64,000 nucleotides of DNA from Alentia gelatinosa (Eukaryota; Annelida; Polychaeta; Phyllodocida; Polynoidae). Positions within the stretch are counted from its first letter, which is position 1, and the number at the start of each line of letters is the position of its first letter. The notes below the pieces were generated by a model, which was not told where the DNA came from, did not search any database, and saw only the letters and a list, made by a program, of their open reading frames with translations. Positions 34,378-44,570 of the stretch are shown here, in pieces. A program made the position numbers and the translations under genes. The stretch spans positions 37,833,218-37,897,217 of the forward strand of contig OX465590.1 of the NCBI GenBank assembly GCA_950022655.1. Direction: 5' to 3'.

Positions 34378-35463
34378 TTAAATGAATGAACTTACCGTGT
34401 GATCTCGATTCTTTCCGTTGGCGTACTTTGAACCCACCGGCTGCTTCCTTTCGTAGCAGAACAGCTGGAGGAAGGTGAGTCTGAACTGTTTGCTCATCGA
34501 GCAGTAGAGTGTGAAGTTAATGGCGTTATTCACCAGGGCTATGATGTCCATCGCATCCCCAAGTGGCACGTAGAAGGCATTGAAAAACCCGGGTAACAGC
34601 CCCGACAGCAGCGCCAAAATACCCTGCGGCAGTTCCGTGAACAAAAACAGAACGATGACGACAATGAGCATGCGCGTCGTCCGTGCGTGCTCCTTACTGC
34701 GCATGCGTCCAATGCGCACCCTGGTGGATTGGCGCTGAAGCCTCTTTGTACGCCGGTGGGAATGCCGCATAGTTCCCAGCAGCAGGAACCCGAAAATAGA
34801 CATAAGAGCACAAGGGATGATTTTAATGATGAGGGCGTGGATCCAGAAGTTTATTCGGGTGATTGTGTAGCCGTACATGCTTTGATTGTCTATGCTTATC
34901 AGGTCATAGTAGGTCCGGTTTCCTGGAGGGTTCTCTTCCACTGAGGTAATGGTTATGGACAGGTAGTTAGGCACTAAGATGAATATAGACCACACATACA
35001 CCAGACAGGTAAGCAGTTTGGCTTTTTTGTACGTGCACATCACACCGCTGTCTTTGGATAACTTCACAAAAACATACCGAAATACAGCGAGAAGAACGCC
35101 CAGCCATATAGACACTGTGTGTGTGGTGACAGAGAAGTTGATGTGGAATAAAAAGAAGTAGACCCATCTCCAGCTGTTACGGTCCGGGGAAGGATACGGC
35201 CCGTGAATGCAGTAAAACTGCAGCGCGAACGGCACGTACGATACCATCGTTAGAAGATCGGCCACTGCGAGCCCAGTGAGGATGCAGTTCGTGGTGCTGA
35301 TCATGTTCTTACGTGTGAGCACCACGATGTTGAAGATGTTACAGATAATCCCATAGGCGCACACCACCACGCTCACGTACCCGTGATAGTGGGCGTACCA
35401 TGCCTGGAACTCGGCCAGTCCCTGACTGTTATACACCACTGATTCATTCGTCACCCCCTCCAT
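34378..35463 (-). CDS. neuropeptide GPCR, DMSR/sex-peptide-receptor-like, main coding exon
   Basis: A class A seven-transmembrane receptor of 361 codons from the chosen ATG. Landmarks: TM1 about 28-50 (GIICNIFN), TM2 58-83 (LAVADLL), TM3 100-132 ending in FRY where DRY is usual, TM4 147-171, TM5 203-232, TM6 263-290 (TELPQ), TM7 298-322 (NNAINFTLYC in place of NPxxY), then SKQFR and a short basic tail. N-glycosylation sequons are at N6, N182 and N193. The TM7 form and FRY resemble FMRFamide/myosuppressin and sex-peptide receptors, so a neuropeptide ligand and G-protein signalling at the plasma membrane are likely. The ATG at 35463-35461 has a good context (ACCATGG). The frame stays open for 46 more codons only through a minisatellite. 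The last five codons and stop probably lie in an intron (donor at 34396/34395). It is the only convincing gene here. Confidence 0.88.
   Translation of the reverse strand: MEGVTNESVVYNSQGLAEFQAWYAHYHGYVSVVVCAYGIICNIFNIVVLTRKNMISTTNCILTGLAVADLLTMVSYVPFALQFYCIHGPYPSPDRNSWRWVYFFLFHINFSVTTHTVSIWLGVLLAVFRYVFVKLSKDSGVMCTYKKAKLLTCLVYVWSIFILVPNYLSITITSVEENPPGNRTYYDLISIDNQSMYGYTITRINFWIHALIIKIIPCALMSIFGFLLLGTMRHSHRRTKRLQRQSTRVRIGRMRSKEHARTTRMLIVVIVLFLFTELPQGILALLSGLLPGFFNAFYVPLGDAMDIIALVNNAINFTLYCSMSKQFRLTFLQLFCYERKQPVGSKYANGKNRDHTVSSFI
34390..34396 (-). other. 5' splice donor ending the GPCR exon
   Basis: On the minus strand the coding sequence reads ACG then GTAAGT, with the last exon base at 34396. 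This is a near-consensus donor just before an in-frame stop, so a further C-terminal exon is expected at lower coordinates, possibly outside the window. Confidence 0.65.
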
Positions 35464-35471
35464 GGTAATGT

Positions 35472-35655
35472 CACGTGACCAGCACCACGTGACCAGCAGC
35501 ACCACGTGACCAGCAGCACCACGTGACCAGCAGCACCACGTGACCAGCAGCACCACGTGACCAGCAGCACCACGTGACCAGCAGCACAACGTGACCAGCA
35601 CTACGTGACAACCACCACGTGATCACCACCACCACGTGACCACCACCACCACGTG
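35472..35655. repeat. E-box minisatellite upstream of the GPCR ATG
   Basis: Ten CACGTG hexamers. Six of them (35486, 35503, 35520, 35537, 35554, 35571) are exactly 17 bases apart in the unit CACGTGACCAGCAGCAC. The first is 8 bases upstream of the ATG. CACGTG binds bHLH-Zip factors (USF, MITF/TFE, MYC/MAX). The array would lie in the 5' UTR or promoter. It may be regulatory or simply an expanded repeat. Confidence 0.9.
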
Positions 35656-36764
35656 ACTGTTAAAACACTTGAAGACGAGGCGTGGACGCGTGTTGCTTCA
35701 GCGATGCGCCACCCATTCCCAGCGACTCATGTTCAATCCCTCTTGAGATACTTGTTGTGTCGGATGTGACCAGTGAACAAAATGCCAAGCCAATCGTTCG
35801 GGGACAGGCAAGAACTATCGGCTCCTTGTGGCAACTGAGATCCCATTAAGCCTTTCCGGAGGCTCAATTAACAGCTCCGGGTAGCGGTGGGCGATATTGA
35901 GAAGCCACTCGTCATCGGGATAAAGGCCATTTTAGCGGGATCCTCGTGGGGAGTGCTACTTGCCTGCAAAAATAGAAAAATACATTAAGATCATATATCG
36001 AGAAGCGGAGCTCGTGACGAATACCTTTGAGCTCATTAAAAGACAGGCAGAAGATATAGCGAACAAATGTTATCAGATTTTGATAAGGGAGAATCTTGTG
36101 GGTACGGGGTAGGATGGGAGTAAAGTAATTACAATGGGTAGTGGATTATGCCACATATCATACGCTGTTACGTTTCAGATCTATATCAGCTAGGATTAAG
36201 AAGTAATCCGCAAAGGGATAATCTAATATATGATATCTTATGTCAGGTTGGTGAAACGCAGTTCCTGATAAAGCTTAAGAGATAAATCGTGAAGAGTGTG
36301 AAAATGTTATCATGATATATTCAACTTAGTAACTGAGATAATACAATCAAATCTTGGCGTACATAATAAATACAATTTTATGAAATACTTAGTTCAGAAT
36401 ATTTTGTTTTTCTGAGGCTATTGAGAAAATTCAGAGAGAAAAATATCCATCTCAACTGGACAACAACAATTTCAATAAATGGGAACATCTTATAAGTGAG
36501 ATATCCCCATAGCTCCCCCCTCCACATCTTGAAATTCCTTTGCCTGTGTGGTACACCTCCCTTATGTGGCGTTTCCACCTACCAGATATGACCTCCGATA
36601 ATGGTATTTAACACCGACGACCGATTGTGCGACACCGTTTGTCAAAAATGTGTACATTAGAGATGGTTATTCTTCAGGCTTGTCAGGTCCTGTACACATT
36701 GAACAATCGGTGCACAAAGAACAATCAAACTTCAGTTGGCTAAGGTGGTAAAGTAACAATACTA
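35656..36764. other. GPCR upstream region, unassigned
   Basis: No exon, TATA box or repeat is recognised with confidence. Confidence 0.4.
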
Positions 36765-36895
36765 CGCCACAGCCGTGGCGGAGTGAATATGAGATGACGT
36801 CATACGCTATTAACCAACTGTATTTGCGAAATGATTTAAATTATTCTGATATTGTGATGCTATTTAAAAGTGAAAGGGGCGAGATAAAATCAGAA
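36765..36895 (-). mobile_element. module-like fragment of the hairpin family
   Basis: It ends GGGGCGAGATAAAATC, a module border, and starts at TACTACGCCACAGCCG, a word also found at 30944. A degenerate copy with no hairpin of its own. Confidence 0.45.
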
Positions 36896-36920
36896 CCACG
36901 ATGTGATTTACAGCTTTAGC

Positions 36921-37008
36921 GACTGCTGGTAAAAAAAAATTCTGCTGAAAACGCGACACAGATCCCGTCAGATCACTGTATGCACACAGTAGAGAAAATT
37001 TTACATAT
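36921..37008 (+). repeat. 90-bp dispersed repeat, second copy
   Basis: Nearly identical to 13458-13546. Confidence 0.8.
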
Positions 37009-37012
37009 ATTA

Positions 37013-37161
37013 ATCCAGAACCACACTCGGATCATAAAATACACAATACTCCACTCGTCTGGATGGCCGTGATCGTTACTCAACTTCACCTCGATGGCGA
37101 TTGCGGTCCATCCAAACTCATAGAGTATTGTGTATTTATACGATTCTCGATCCTGTTCTAT
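37013..37161 (-). repeat. hairpin homologous to copy A8
   Basis: The arms ATCCAGAACCACACTCGGAT and CACAATACTCCACTCGTCTGG return on the right. The apex has decayed to CTCAACTTCACCTCGATGG. Confidence 0.65.
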
Positions 37162-37548
37162 ATAAATTCCTCCTAATTGGTCCAAACTAAGATCCGGTTC
37201 CGGTCATAACCGGAATCAGTTTGGATATTGAAAGCTGCTTTAGATCCTAATGCTGACGAGAGTAAGATGGGATGAGAGTGGGGAGTATTGGAATTCAGAA
37301 ATGAGCGCGTTTCAATACTAAAGGTTCAGTAGTCAGGCGACGCGCCGTAGATCGATACATGGATTTCTGTAGGCGGCCACCAGATGGTGCTAGGTGTGGC
37401 TTTATACCTGCGCGGAATCCCCATGTCTGAGAAGCACATTGCTGGCAGCACCCCTGAACTAATCAGATGACGCTAGCAAATCGAGGGAATTAAATTTCCA
37501 CAATTGGGGGTTATACGCTGTAACTATTGATATCGTATGTGTTAAGAC
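37162..37548. other. no gene recognised
   Basis: A CTCF-like word is at 37377-37392 (CCACCAGATGGTGCTA). Otherwise nothing. Confidence 0.45.
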
Positions 37549-38090
37549 TGTTTCCATTGGCCGACGAAAAGGGTGAAGACTTTTTGGGTTAGGCCCGGCG
37601 TCCACCTACTACGATATGACACCGATATGGTCTACGATGCACCTTCCGATAAAAAATAAAAAATTGCGTCGGAAGGTCACCTACTATTGGGGCAGTTGAC
37701 CACGTTTCTGCGATGAGCCACCGAAAAAAAACCCATACAATGCGTGGTGAATTGGCATGTCTAGACATGTCTACGATTTTGCACCTTCCCGATATGTCTC
37801 CAATATTGACTTTTTGTATCGGTGCCATATCGGTAGGTCTAAAATTCTATCGTAGTAGGTGGACGCCAGGCCTAACACAGAAAGACCGTCGGTGGTGCCA
37901 CTGACGGTGTGTAAGTAAAGACAAATCGGTGAAGGTTGTAGATTTCACTCAGTGACAAGACTATCACTCAGTTGTAGGTGGTGCCACATTGTATAATCTA
38001 CGCAGAAAAAGTCGTGGGTCATTTAACGAGCTGGTTCGTTTCCATTGACCGATTTTGGGTCAGAAGTGGCAAAAGTCTGTCGGTGGTACA
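37549..38090. mobile_element. MITE family D copy split by MITE family C
   Basis: The left end GTTTCCATTGGCCGACGAAAA and body (GTCGGTGGTGCCACTGACGG) flank a family C insertion at 37592-37872. The right terminal repeat of the host copy is lost. Confidence 0.75.
37592..37872. mobile_element. MITE family C, copy 3
   Basis: The ends are GGCCCGGCGTCCACC and GGTGGACGCCAGGCC. It sits in family D at a TTAC site known from uninterrupted copies, flanked by TTA and TAA. That fits a TWA duplication with one later substitution. Confidence 0.85.
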
Positions 38091-38184
38091 TGAATGAGGA
38101 ATAAACACTATTAAAAAAGAGAAAAAGAAAAAAAACTAGATATTTTTAAACGTTTGCCACATACTCATATACGCTGGATATGTT

Positions 38185-38340
38185 ATCAGCCGTTTACACT
38201 GGAGGATTATAGGGGACGATTCTTGAATGTAACAGCACCTGACGACTTTCAGCCATAAACAGTTAGGCCCGGCGTCCACCTACTACGATATGGCTCCGAT
38301 ATAGTCTACCATGTACCTCCCGATAAAAAATAAAAATCGT
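38185..38340. mobile_element. MITE family G fragment followed by half of a family C copy
   Basis: Family G words (CCTGACGACTTTCAGCC) at about 38185-38255, then GGCCCGGCGTCCACC (38266) with only the first 75 bases of family C. Confidence 0.65.
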
Positions 38341-38455
38341 ATATTCTATCCATATTCTCCTTGGAGAATACGGACTCCCGTATTCTACTCAGTAGCGACC
38401 TCTAGCATCTAGCCTCTAAACCAATATAGCTGTAGTTCCTCGGGTATATATACAC

Positions 38456-38578
38456 ACAATATTGACTAGTTTCAGATACAAGTGGTCGTATACTCCGAGG
38501 AATTGACGCACAGTAATATCCGAGCGCATACGAGGATATTTCGTGCGCCCACTTGTATCAGAAGCCAGTCTATATTGT
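38456..38578. repeat. hairpin with GTAATATCCGAGCG arm, second copy
   Basis: ACAATATTGACTAGTTTCAG returns as CTGATACAAGTGG-type and TATATTGT on the other side. The centre GTAATATCCGAGCG / CGAGGATATTTCG matches the hairpin at 26203-26350. Confidence 0.65.
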
Positions 38579-38908
38579 ATCTACTCTCCACCTTTATCCA
38601 ACTTATGGCAAGCTGATTTTAGTTCATTTTAGTTATGCACTATTTTTTCATACGCACTATTTTTTCCGTATGCGCCGCTTTTGCAGCCGGTAGCATAAAA
38701 CACATCCGGGTATGTCCATACAGAGTTCATAAAGCCTACTATGAACACTTTGTATTAGGTGGATAATAAAGTATTTCAGCTGGCGGATATAATTGTGTGC
38801 TTTCTGTTGTGGCATTCACTCGGGTAACACAGGGAGAAACTGTTGCACTGTGCCACGCCCATTGCAAGCTCCAATAAAACAGGAACTTTTTACGGTCACT
38901 CTCTATCC

Positions 38909-39487
38909 CACTCTCCTCCCAGATCTTTCGCGGCACTAGCGCTTGCTAATCTCTGCCTCAACCCAACGCTGGTATCTAAATACGGACAGGGGAACCAGCT
39001 AAAATTTCAGATTCAAAACAAGGCAACTCTCAAAAGTTTCGAAACTCAAAGAACTCATATATTATGAATTGTGAAATGCTGAAATTGTTAAATGAGTTTA
39101 ATAGACAATCCAGCCGTTTTGTTTTCAGTTCTAAACCACTTTATAATATAAATCCACAGTTGATTAGACTGCCCCTTCAAGTGAGCACATGTGTCATGTT
39201 CAGAAAACAAAACCCAATAACACATGAGATGCTATCCACTGTAGAAAGTAATCCCAGAGATTCTATCTGGTTTTACATAAATAATAACAGAAATTAGTGT
39301 ATATCATTTACCAAATAAATATGTTCGTCTCTATTTACAAGTAGAACACAAAATAACCATATAATCCCTGAGAATTTAGGATATTTGAAAAATCTGGTGG
39401 ATGGGACAGATTCTGTCCCAAACAGGCAGGTCGGTGCAGAGATACAAGCGGCCGCAGTAAGTAGAACTCAGGATCTCTGCTAGGAGA
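38909..39487. mobile_element. hAT-like non-autonomous element, copy 1
   Basis: The termini are CACTCTCCTCCCAG and CTAGGAGAGTG. The flanks TCTCTATC and TCTCAATC match at 7 of 8 positions, an hAT-size duplication. It is homologous to 54064-54439, which is internally deleted. Sub-terminal words are GGGACAGATTCTGTCCCAAA and AGATACAA-GCGGCCGC. It is non-coding, and the frames inside are repeat-borne. Confidence 0.75.
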
Positions 39488-40463
39488 GTGTCTCAATCAC
39501 CACCTTAGCTTTTCCTCTCAGCACAGCTCTCAGCATCTCCGAACACAACCAGCTTGATATAGTCCAATAGGAACGAGGACCCGTTACTAAAATAAATCCT
39601 AAAAGCTTTCTCGTGCCAGAATTGGTTTTCCCCAGAGAGTAAATTGTGAGAAGATTCTTCCGAATACCACTGGATGGGTTTTAGCTTCAGTGATATGTGC
39701 GCATAAAAGTTGGGCTGGTTGTTTTGTAAGAAGGCAGTTTTTTCCTCTAAAATTGACCGACATTGAAATGAGAATTTGATAAAATTCAAAGAATAATCGA
39801 ATTCAAAAGAGGCATAATCAACGCTTGTACCAATTACTCAGCAATTGAAGAAGATATCCACTTTGCTCTATATAACCATAACAATTATGTAAGTAATTAG
39901 GATTACTACATAATCAACATTATTTTTGTTGTTGACAATTTTATTAGGGCTTGTAGTAGTTACATTTCACCGAATTCGACACTTGTGCCGTTCTTCCATT
40001 CGGGCCCTTCCAGTTGAAGGTCCACTAAAGATTTTACACCAAAAGTCAGAATTCCTTGAATTTATACATCGATTTTAAATAAGTAAGTTCAATGTAGATA
40101 GGTAGTAATGAGATGAGATGAGATGAGTGATTGTTCCTTACGTCAGAGACCAATTGTAAGAGTAATAATAAGTCGTTGACCTATCCAATTACTCATAGTA
40201 GTCATATTATGTAGGGTAGCATACAATGAGTATGTATTAGAGTTACAATATCAATACATGGTTATTACCATCCAATTGTTTTCTCAAGGTTGGCAACTAG
40301 TACCTGCACAGACGTAAACTTACTTTTCAAGTTTGTGTACATAACATGGAACACTTCATTAGAAGTAATTAAAGGCATTGTGTAATATGTTATATCAAGG
40401 CTATCGATTATAGGATGGACCTGTCCATAAGTTTTCGGTATACACAGTCTATGATGAACCAGG
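39488..40463. other. no recognised feature
   Basis: The 94-codon minus-strand frame (39505-39789) has no domain I recognise. There is a short GAGAT run near 40110. Confidence 0.4.
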
Positions 40464-40788
40464 TAGCGCCACCCTTTTCATGAGATCTCACACTCTCTAA
40501 GTCGTATTCTTAACTCTCACATAATTCTTAACTCTCACATAATTCTTAAAGAACTAGGCTTAGAGCCTTGAGAATCCACTGGCCTGCCTCCCATGCTAAA
40601 GACGTACATCAATGCAACCAAAGATTCCTATAATTTTAATGATACCACCTAGCGGGAATACTGTGTGCCAGTGGATTCTCAAGGCTCTAAGCCTAGTTCG
40701 TTAAGAATTCCTCTCCCATAGAGTGCAGTGAGAACCTTGTACAAATTACGACGTAGAGAGTGTGAGATCTTATTAAAGGGGTGCAAGC
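40464..40788. mobile_element. long inverted-repeat (hairpin) element
   Basis: The arms of about 120 bases include GATCTCACACTCTCTA and AACTAGGCTTAGAGCCTTGA on the left and their complements on the right (TCAAGGCTCTAAGCCTAGTT, TAGAGAGTGTGAGATC). The centre is about 90 bases. The left arm has an extra direct repeat of CTCACATAATTCTTAA. Confidence 0.75.
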
Positions 40789-41005
40789 GCACATCGACAT
40801 ACCTTTCTCTCCCATTACAATTACCTCCGTTATTGTTTCAAAGGTATGCTTCATCAAGGCAGAGCAGGGCTGGTGTTAGAGTGGCAGGGGATTGAACACT
40901 AAATAAGCGACGAAATAAAGGCGGCAGTAATTGTCTGAGTGTGGAACGTCTGGGCCAGCCCCAGGATGAAGGCAGTGAGAGTGGTCCTGCTGCTCACGTC
41001 TGTAA

Positions 41006-41481
41006 GGCCCGTTTCCATTGGCCGATCTCCCGTCACCGATATACAGTCAGGAACCACTGACAGACTTTTGGCACAACTACCCTCAGCGATTTTTCTTTAC
41101 CGATGCACAGTCAGTGGCACCACCAAGAGACTTTCTGTGTAACTCAAAAGTCTAAGCAATCTTCGTCGGCCAATGGAAATGGGCCTTATAAGGCTGAGTT
41201 CCCATCATCGATCTACAGTTAGGAACCACCGACGGACTTTTGGCACTGTGGACCCAATATCGGTCAATGAAAACAAACCAAGTCGTGAAATACCCCGCAA
41301 CTTTTTCTGCTTAGATTATGCAATGTGGCACCACCCACCACTGAGTAAAAGCTAGGTGACTGAGTGAAATCTATCCCTCACTGATGTTTCTATACCGACG
41401 CACAGTTAGTGGCACCACTGACAGACTTTCTGTGTAACTCAAAAAGTCTAAGCAATCTTCGTCGGCCAGTGGAAACGGGCC
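41006..41481. mobile_element. MITE family D, two abutting copies
   Basis: The first copy (41006-41185) is internally deleted and is bounded by GGCCCGTTTCCATTGG and CCAATGGAAATGGGCC. The second (to 41481) has a worn left end and ends CAGTGGAAACGGGCC. Confidence 0.75.
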
Positions 41482-42110
41482 TTATAGAAGGGGGCGCGTG
41501 GGGCAGGGGGACTGGTCCATTCTCCCAGCTCACTCTCATAATAAGCCTCGCCAGGAGAATATTAGCCTCCATTGTTCTACCATCACACACCCACCGCTAC
41601 CTATCGATGACATTAATGGGATACTGCAACTGGCTTACATCTAGCTAGCAATATAGCATTGGAGGAAACAACTGACTGAATTGACTGCTATAGGGAAGGA
41701 TGCCAATAAAGGGATTGCATGTAATCGTAAATTTTGTTTACTGAATTAAAAAAAAACACAAAAAAAGGTGTAGAGCATTGCACACACGGTGTACTGCAAA
41801 TTCTGATATGAGGCAATCATGGAAATTTCCAAAACATCTACATTTAGTAAAGAATAAAATACCTGTTTTATGTAAGACATACACAAATACTTGATTATAA
41901 CCCTCTACCTTAAGAATTGTATAACAAGCCATCCATTGCAGCAGGTCGGGAACGAGAATACCATATGCCATTCCTACACTAGAAAAACGCTTTTAACGAT
42001 GGTAAAATCGTTTCGTAAAGGTAATTAAAATCATTATATATAATGTTTAAGAAACAAGCTAGCAAGTTTAATCTTCTTCCATAGATTGTAGAGCAACACT
42101 TGCTTCTGGG
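41482..42110. other. no recognised feature
   Basis: AT-rich with A-runs near 41748. Nothing identified. Confidence 0.45.
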
Positions 42111-42255
42111 GTTTACCTGCCACATTGACCACACTGCCAAATAGTATAGTGTAGTTGGTTTGCTGATAGTCAATTGACTGAAGTTTACCTGCCACATTGA
42201 CTACACTGCCAAATAGTATAGTGTAGTTGGTTTCTGATAGGCAATTGACTGAAGC
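42111..42255. repeat. 72-bp tandem duplication
   Basis: Two units start GTTTACCTGCCACATTGAC at 42111 and 42183, followed by ACACTGCCAAATAGTATAG and CAATTGACTGAAG. Confidence 0.85.
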
Positions 42256-42542
42256 AGCAGTACTTCTATAGCCATATGAATAACAGTAGTCCCTGTTAGA
42301 GATTGCAACGGTCCCGAGAGGCCCCCTCAGATGGATGCTCGATGCACCACACAACGGAGACGTATAGGACCTATCTCAGATTCCATGGCGGATCATTCAA
42401 TCTAAGCTCTCAAGGATGCAATTACTGCCATTTGGTGTGCCCTCCTGGGAGATGGTCACGTGTTCTGTGAGGGACGTGATATATATCAGAAGGCAGTCTC
42501 GTCCGGCGTTTACACGAGACGACTGAAAAGGTGTACTATAGA
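42256..42542. other. no recognised feature
   Basis: Unassigned, ending with a family G-like word near 42500 (GGCGTTTACACGAGACGAC). Confidence 0.45.
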
Positions 42543-42834
42543 GGAAACCCATGAAAGTTTAGGGTCTGAGCTCGTATCCGTTCGAGTTTGAATCACGTAG
42601 TAATTCACAAGGCGAAGCCGCGTGAATTGCTATGTGATTCAAATGAGATGGGATCGAGCTCTGACCCTAAACTTGAATGGGTTTCTGAATTTATCTCACC
42701 CTTAATATTGACTAATTGGCTAACATTTGTGACATTATCCCCCATTGGATATTTTTCCTAAATATCTAATGGGTGTTAGATACGAGTTTCCAATGTTAAG
42801 TCTATGGAGAGAAAATATCTGGGGTGAGATAATG
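42543..42834 (-). mobile_element. modular hairpin element, copy A6
   Basis: The hairpin (42543-42685) has outer arms GAAACCCATGAAAGTTTAGG and CCTAAACTTGAATGGGTTTC and apex CACAAGGCGAAGCCGCGTG. The module (42689-42834) is bounded by TTTATCTCACCC and GGGGTGAGATAAT, with a core complementary to CCATAGACTTAACATTGG. This intact copy is the reference for the pieces at 18325, 24509 and 30396. Confidence 0.8.
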
Positions 42835-43125
42835 CGCGAAAACCACCAGTGTATTCATATATATACGTCATCGCTTGAGTGCATGTATCGGCTGTATATT
42901 GACACGTTTAATCTTCCATATGTCAGCTTGGTGGCTGTATTTACCGCAAAGCGTGTATGAAGAGAAATATCGTGTGCAGGACATGTATACGCGGGTCGTA
43001 TACATTTGACATTTCTATAGATGAGGCGTATATACAACGGAAAATAGGACTACCTTGTATACGCAAAATCATACCTATATACGCCGGGTGTATATATATG
43101 TATAAACTGGTGGTTTTTCGTACAG
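42835..43125. repeat. imperfect inverted repeat
   Basis: GCGAAAACCACCAGTGTATT on the left corresponds to AAACTGGTGGTTTTTCG on the right, with several CGTATA-type words between. It abuts element A6 and may be a further hairpin of the same system. Confidence 0.5.
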
Positions 43126-43469
43126 TGGTTAAAGCCATTTTTTATAAGCCGATGAAAACGGCACCCATGAATTGAGTTCCTCTAAAAGACATTTCAACTG
43201 GTGGACAAAAACCGCACCCATGAATTGAGTTCTTCTGACCCGGCGGTTACATTAGAGGACGCAAAATCGGTGAATGGAAACGAGATTTGCAGACATTGCT
43301 CTCAGATTAATTTGGTCTGGATTATGTAACAAGGCCACCAAAGAGTATGTTCAAGGGTGTCTTTCCATGTGAATCCAATTTGCCATTTTTCCCTGAGACT
43401 TGTAAAAGCACTCTACCATGAGAATTAGGGAACTAGGAAAAAGGTATGAAGTACACCTATCTCAGGTAC
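43126..43469. other. no gene recognised
   Basis: It contains two copies of CACCCATGAATTGAGTTC (43161, 43213), a word also found near 45724 beside family D. Confidence 0.45.
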
Positions 43470-43689
43470 ATTAGTGCGAATCCCACTCTAGGGGTAATTA
43501 TCGCCGTTAATTGCAAGCGAAAGAACTTGTCTTCAGGAAATGGAAATCTACCATTCAAACGAAGAGATTGTGTTCCAGAAGAGAATCTCGGCAGGATTTG
43601 TCACTGGCAAACACCCTGTGAGATACATGAATCCCACCGTGTGAATCCCACTTTAGGTTCATGAGTCCCACCGTGTGAATTCCACTTCA
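43470..43689. mobile_element. MITE family A, rearranged copy
   Basis: The right end is present twice: CCACCGTGTGAATCCCACTT, then CCACCGTGTGAATTCCACTT about 35 bases later. The left part begins CGAATCCCACTCTAGGGG. Confidence 0.65.
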
Positions 43690-44570
43690 CGTTTGGGCAC
43701 TTTCCTATCAGAGGTTTCACTCCGGTTAATTACAGGACATGTCCGACACCTGATCAGAATATACAATGTAATTGAAACGAGTATGTATACTCCAATTACA
43801 ATTATAATAATATCGCGATGAACTTACTTTTCTCTCTTTTCTAGATCGATATCTTATTAGACGTTCTAATGTAAGAACTGCGAACAGGATATATGAACGA
43901 AGAACATGTTCATAGAAATTAAAATTGCTATCTCCACCAAAAACATGACATCGATGCTATTTCATATAGAATATGAACTAAGAACTATATTTGTATATTA
44001 TACAGAAAACTAAAAATTGTTTTCCTCCCCCCCCCAAAAAAAAAGACATCGATGCAGTTTCATATTACATAAAATATTGGTATATTTCTCCTTTCTCATT
44101 TATGATATTTCAAATATGCATGACATTTAAGTGCATTTCCTTGTCTCCCAAGTGAAATATTTCTCTCAAAGAATTCCCTTCTTAGAACGTCGTATCGAAC
44201 AGGTACAGTATGATAAAGTAATCCCACCCCGATCTAAAGCTGAAAGAGGATTATATTCTTCAAAACAGACTGAATCCACAGAATAAGGAGAAAGCTTCAA
44301 CACATTAAGAAAGGAGATCGAGAGAGGGATCAATAGTTTCAGTGGGACATGGTCGTTATTATGGAACTATTGATCTCAGGAACCTTGTGATATATATCTG
44401 GTTGCGTACCCTGTGGTCAGGTCCAGAAAATCAATCAAGAGTGGAATTTCATATGTAAGGGTATCAAGCCTATAAATCTCTTAGAACAGTCTCGTTTGAT
44501 AATTTAAATCACCGACCCACATGACTCTCCCTGAACAAGATAAGTTTAATCGGAAGCGTTGAATGATAAG
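43690..44570. other. no recognised feature
   Basis: AT-rich. Nothing identified. Confidence 0.5.

Noticed and set aside
35464..35601. N-terminal extension of the GPCR by 46 codons
   Set aside because: The extra codons come only from the E-box minisatellite. The ATG at 35463 has a better context and gives a normal receptor N-terminus with a glycosylation site.
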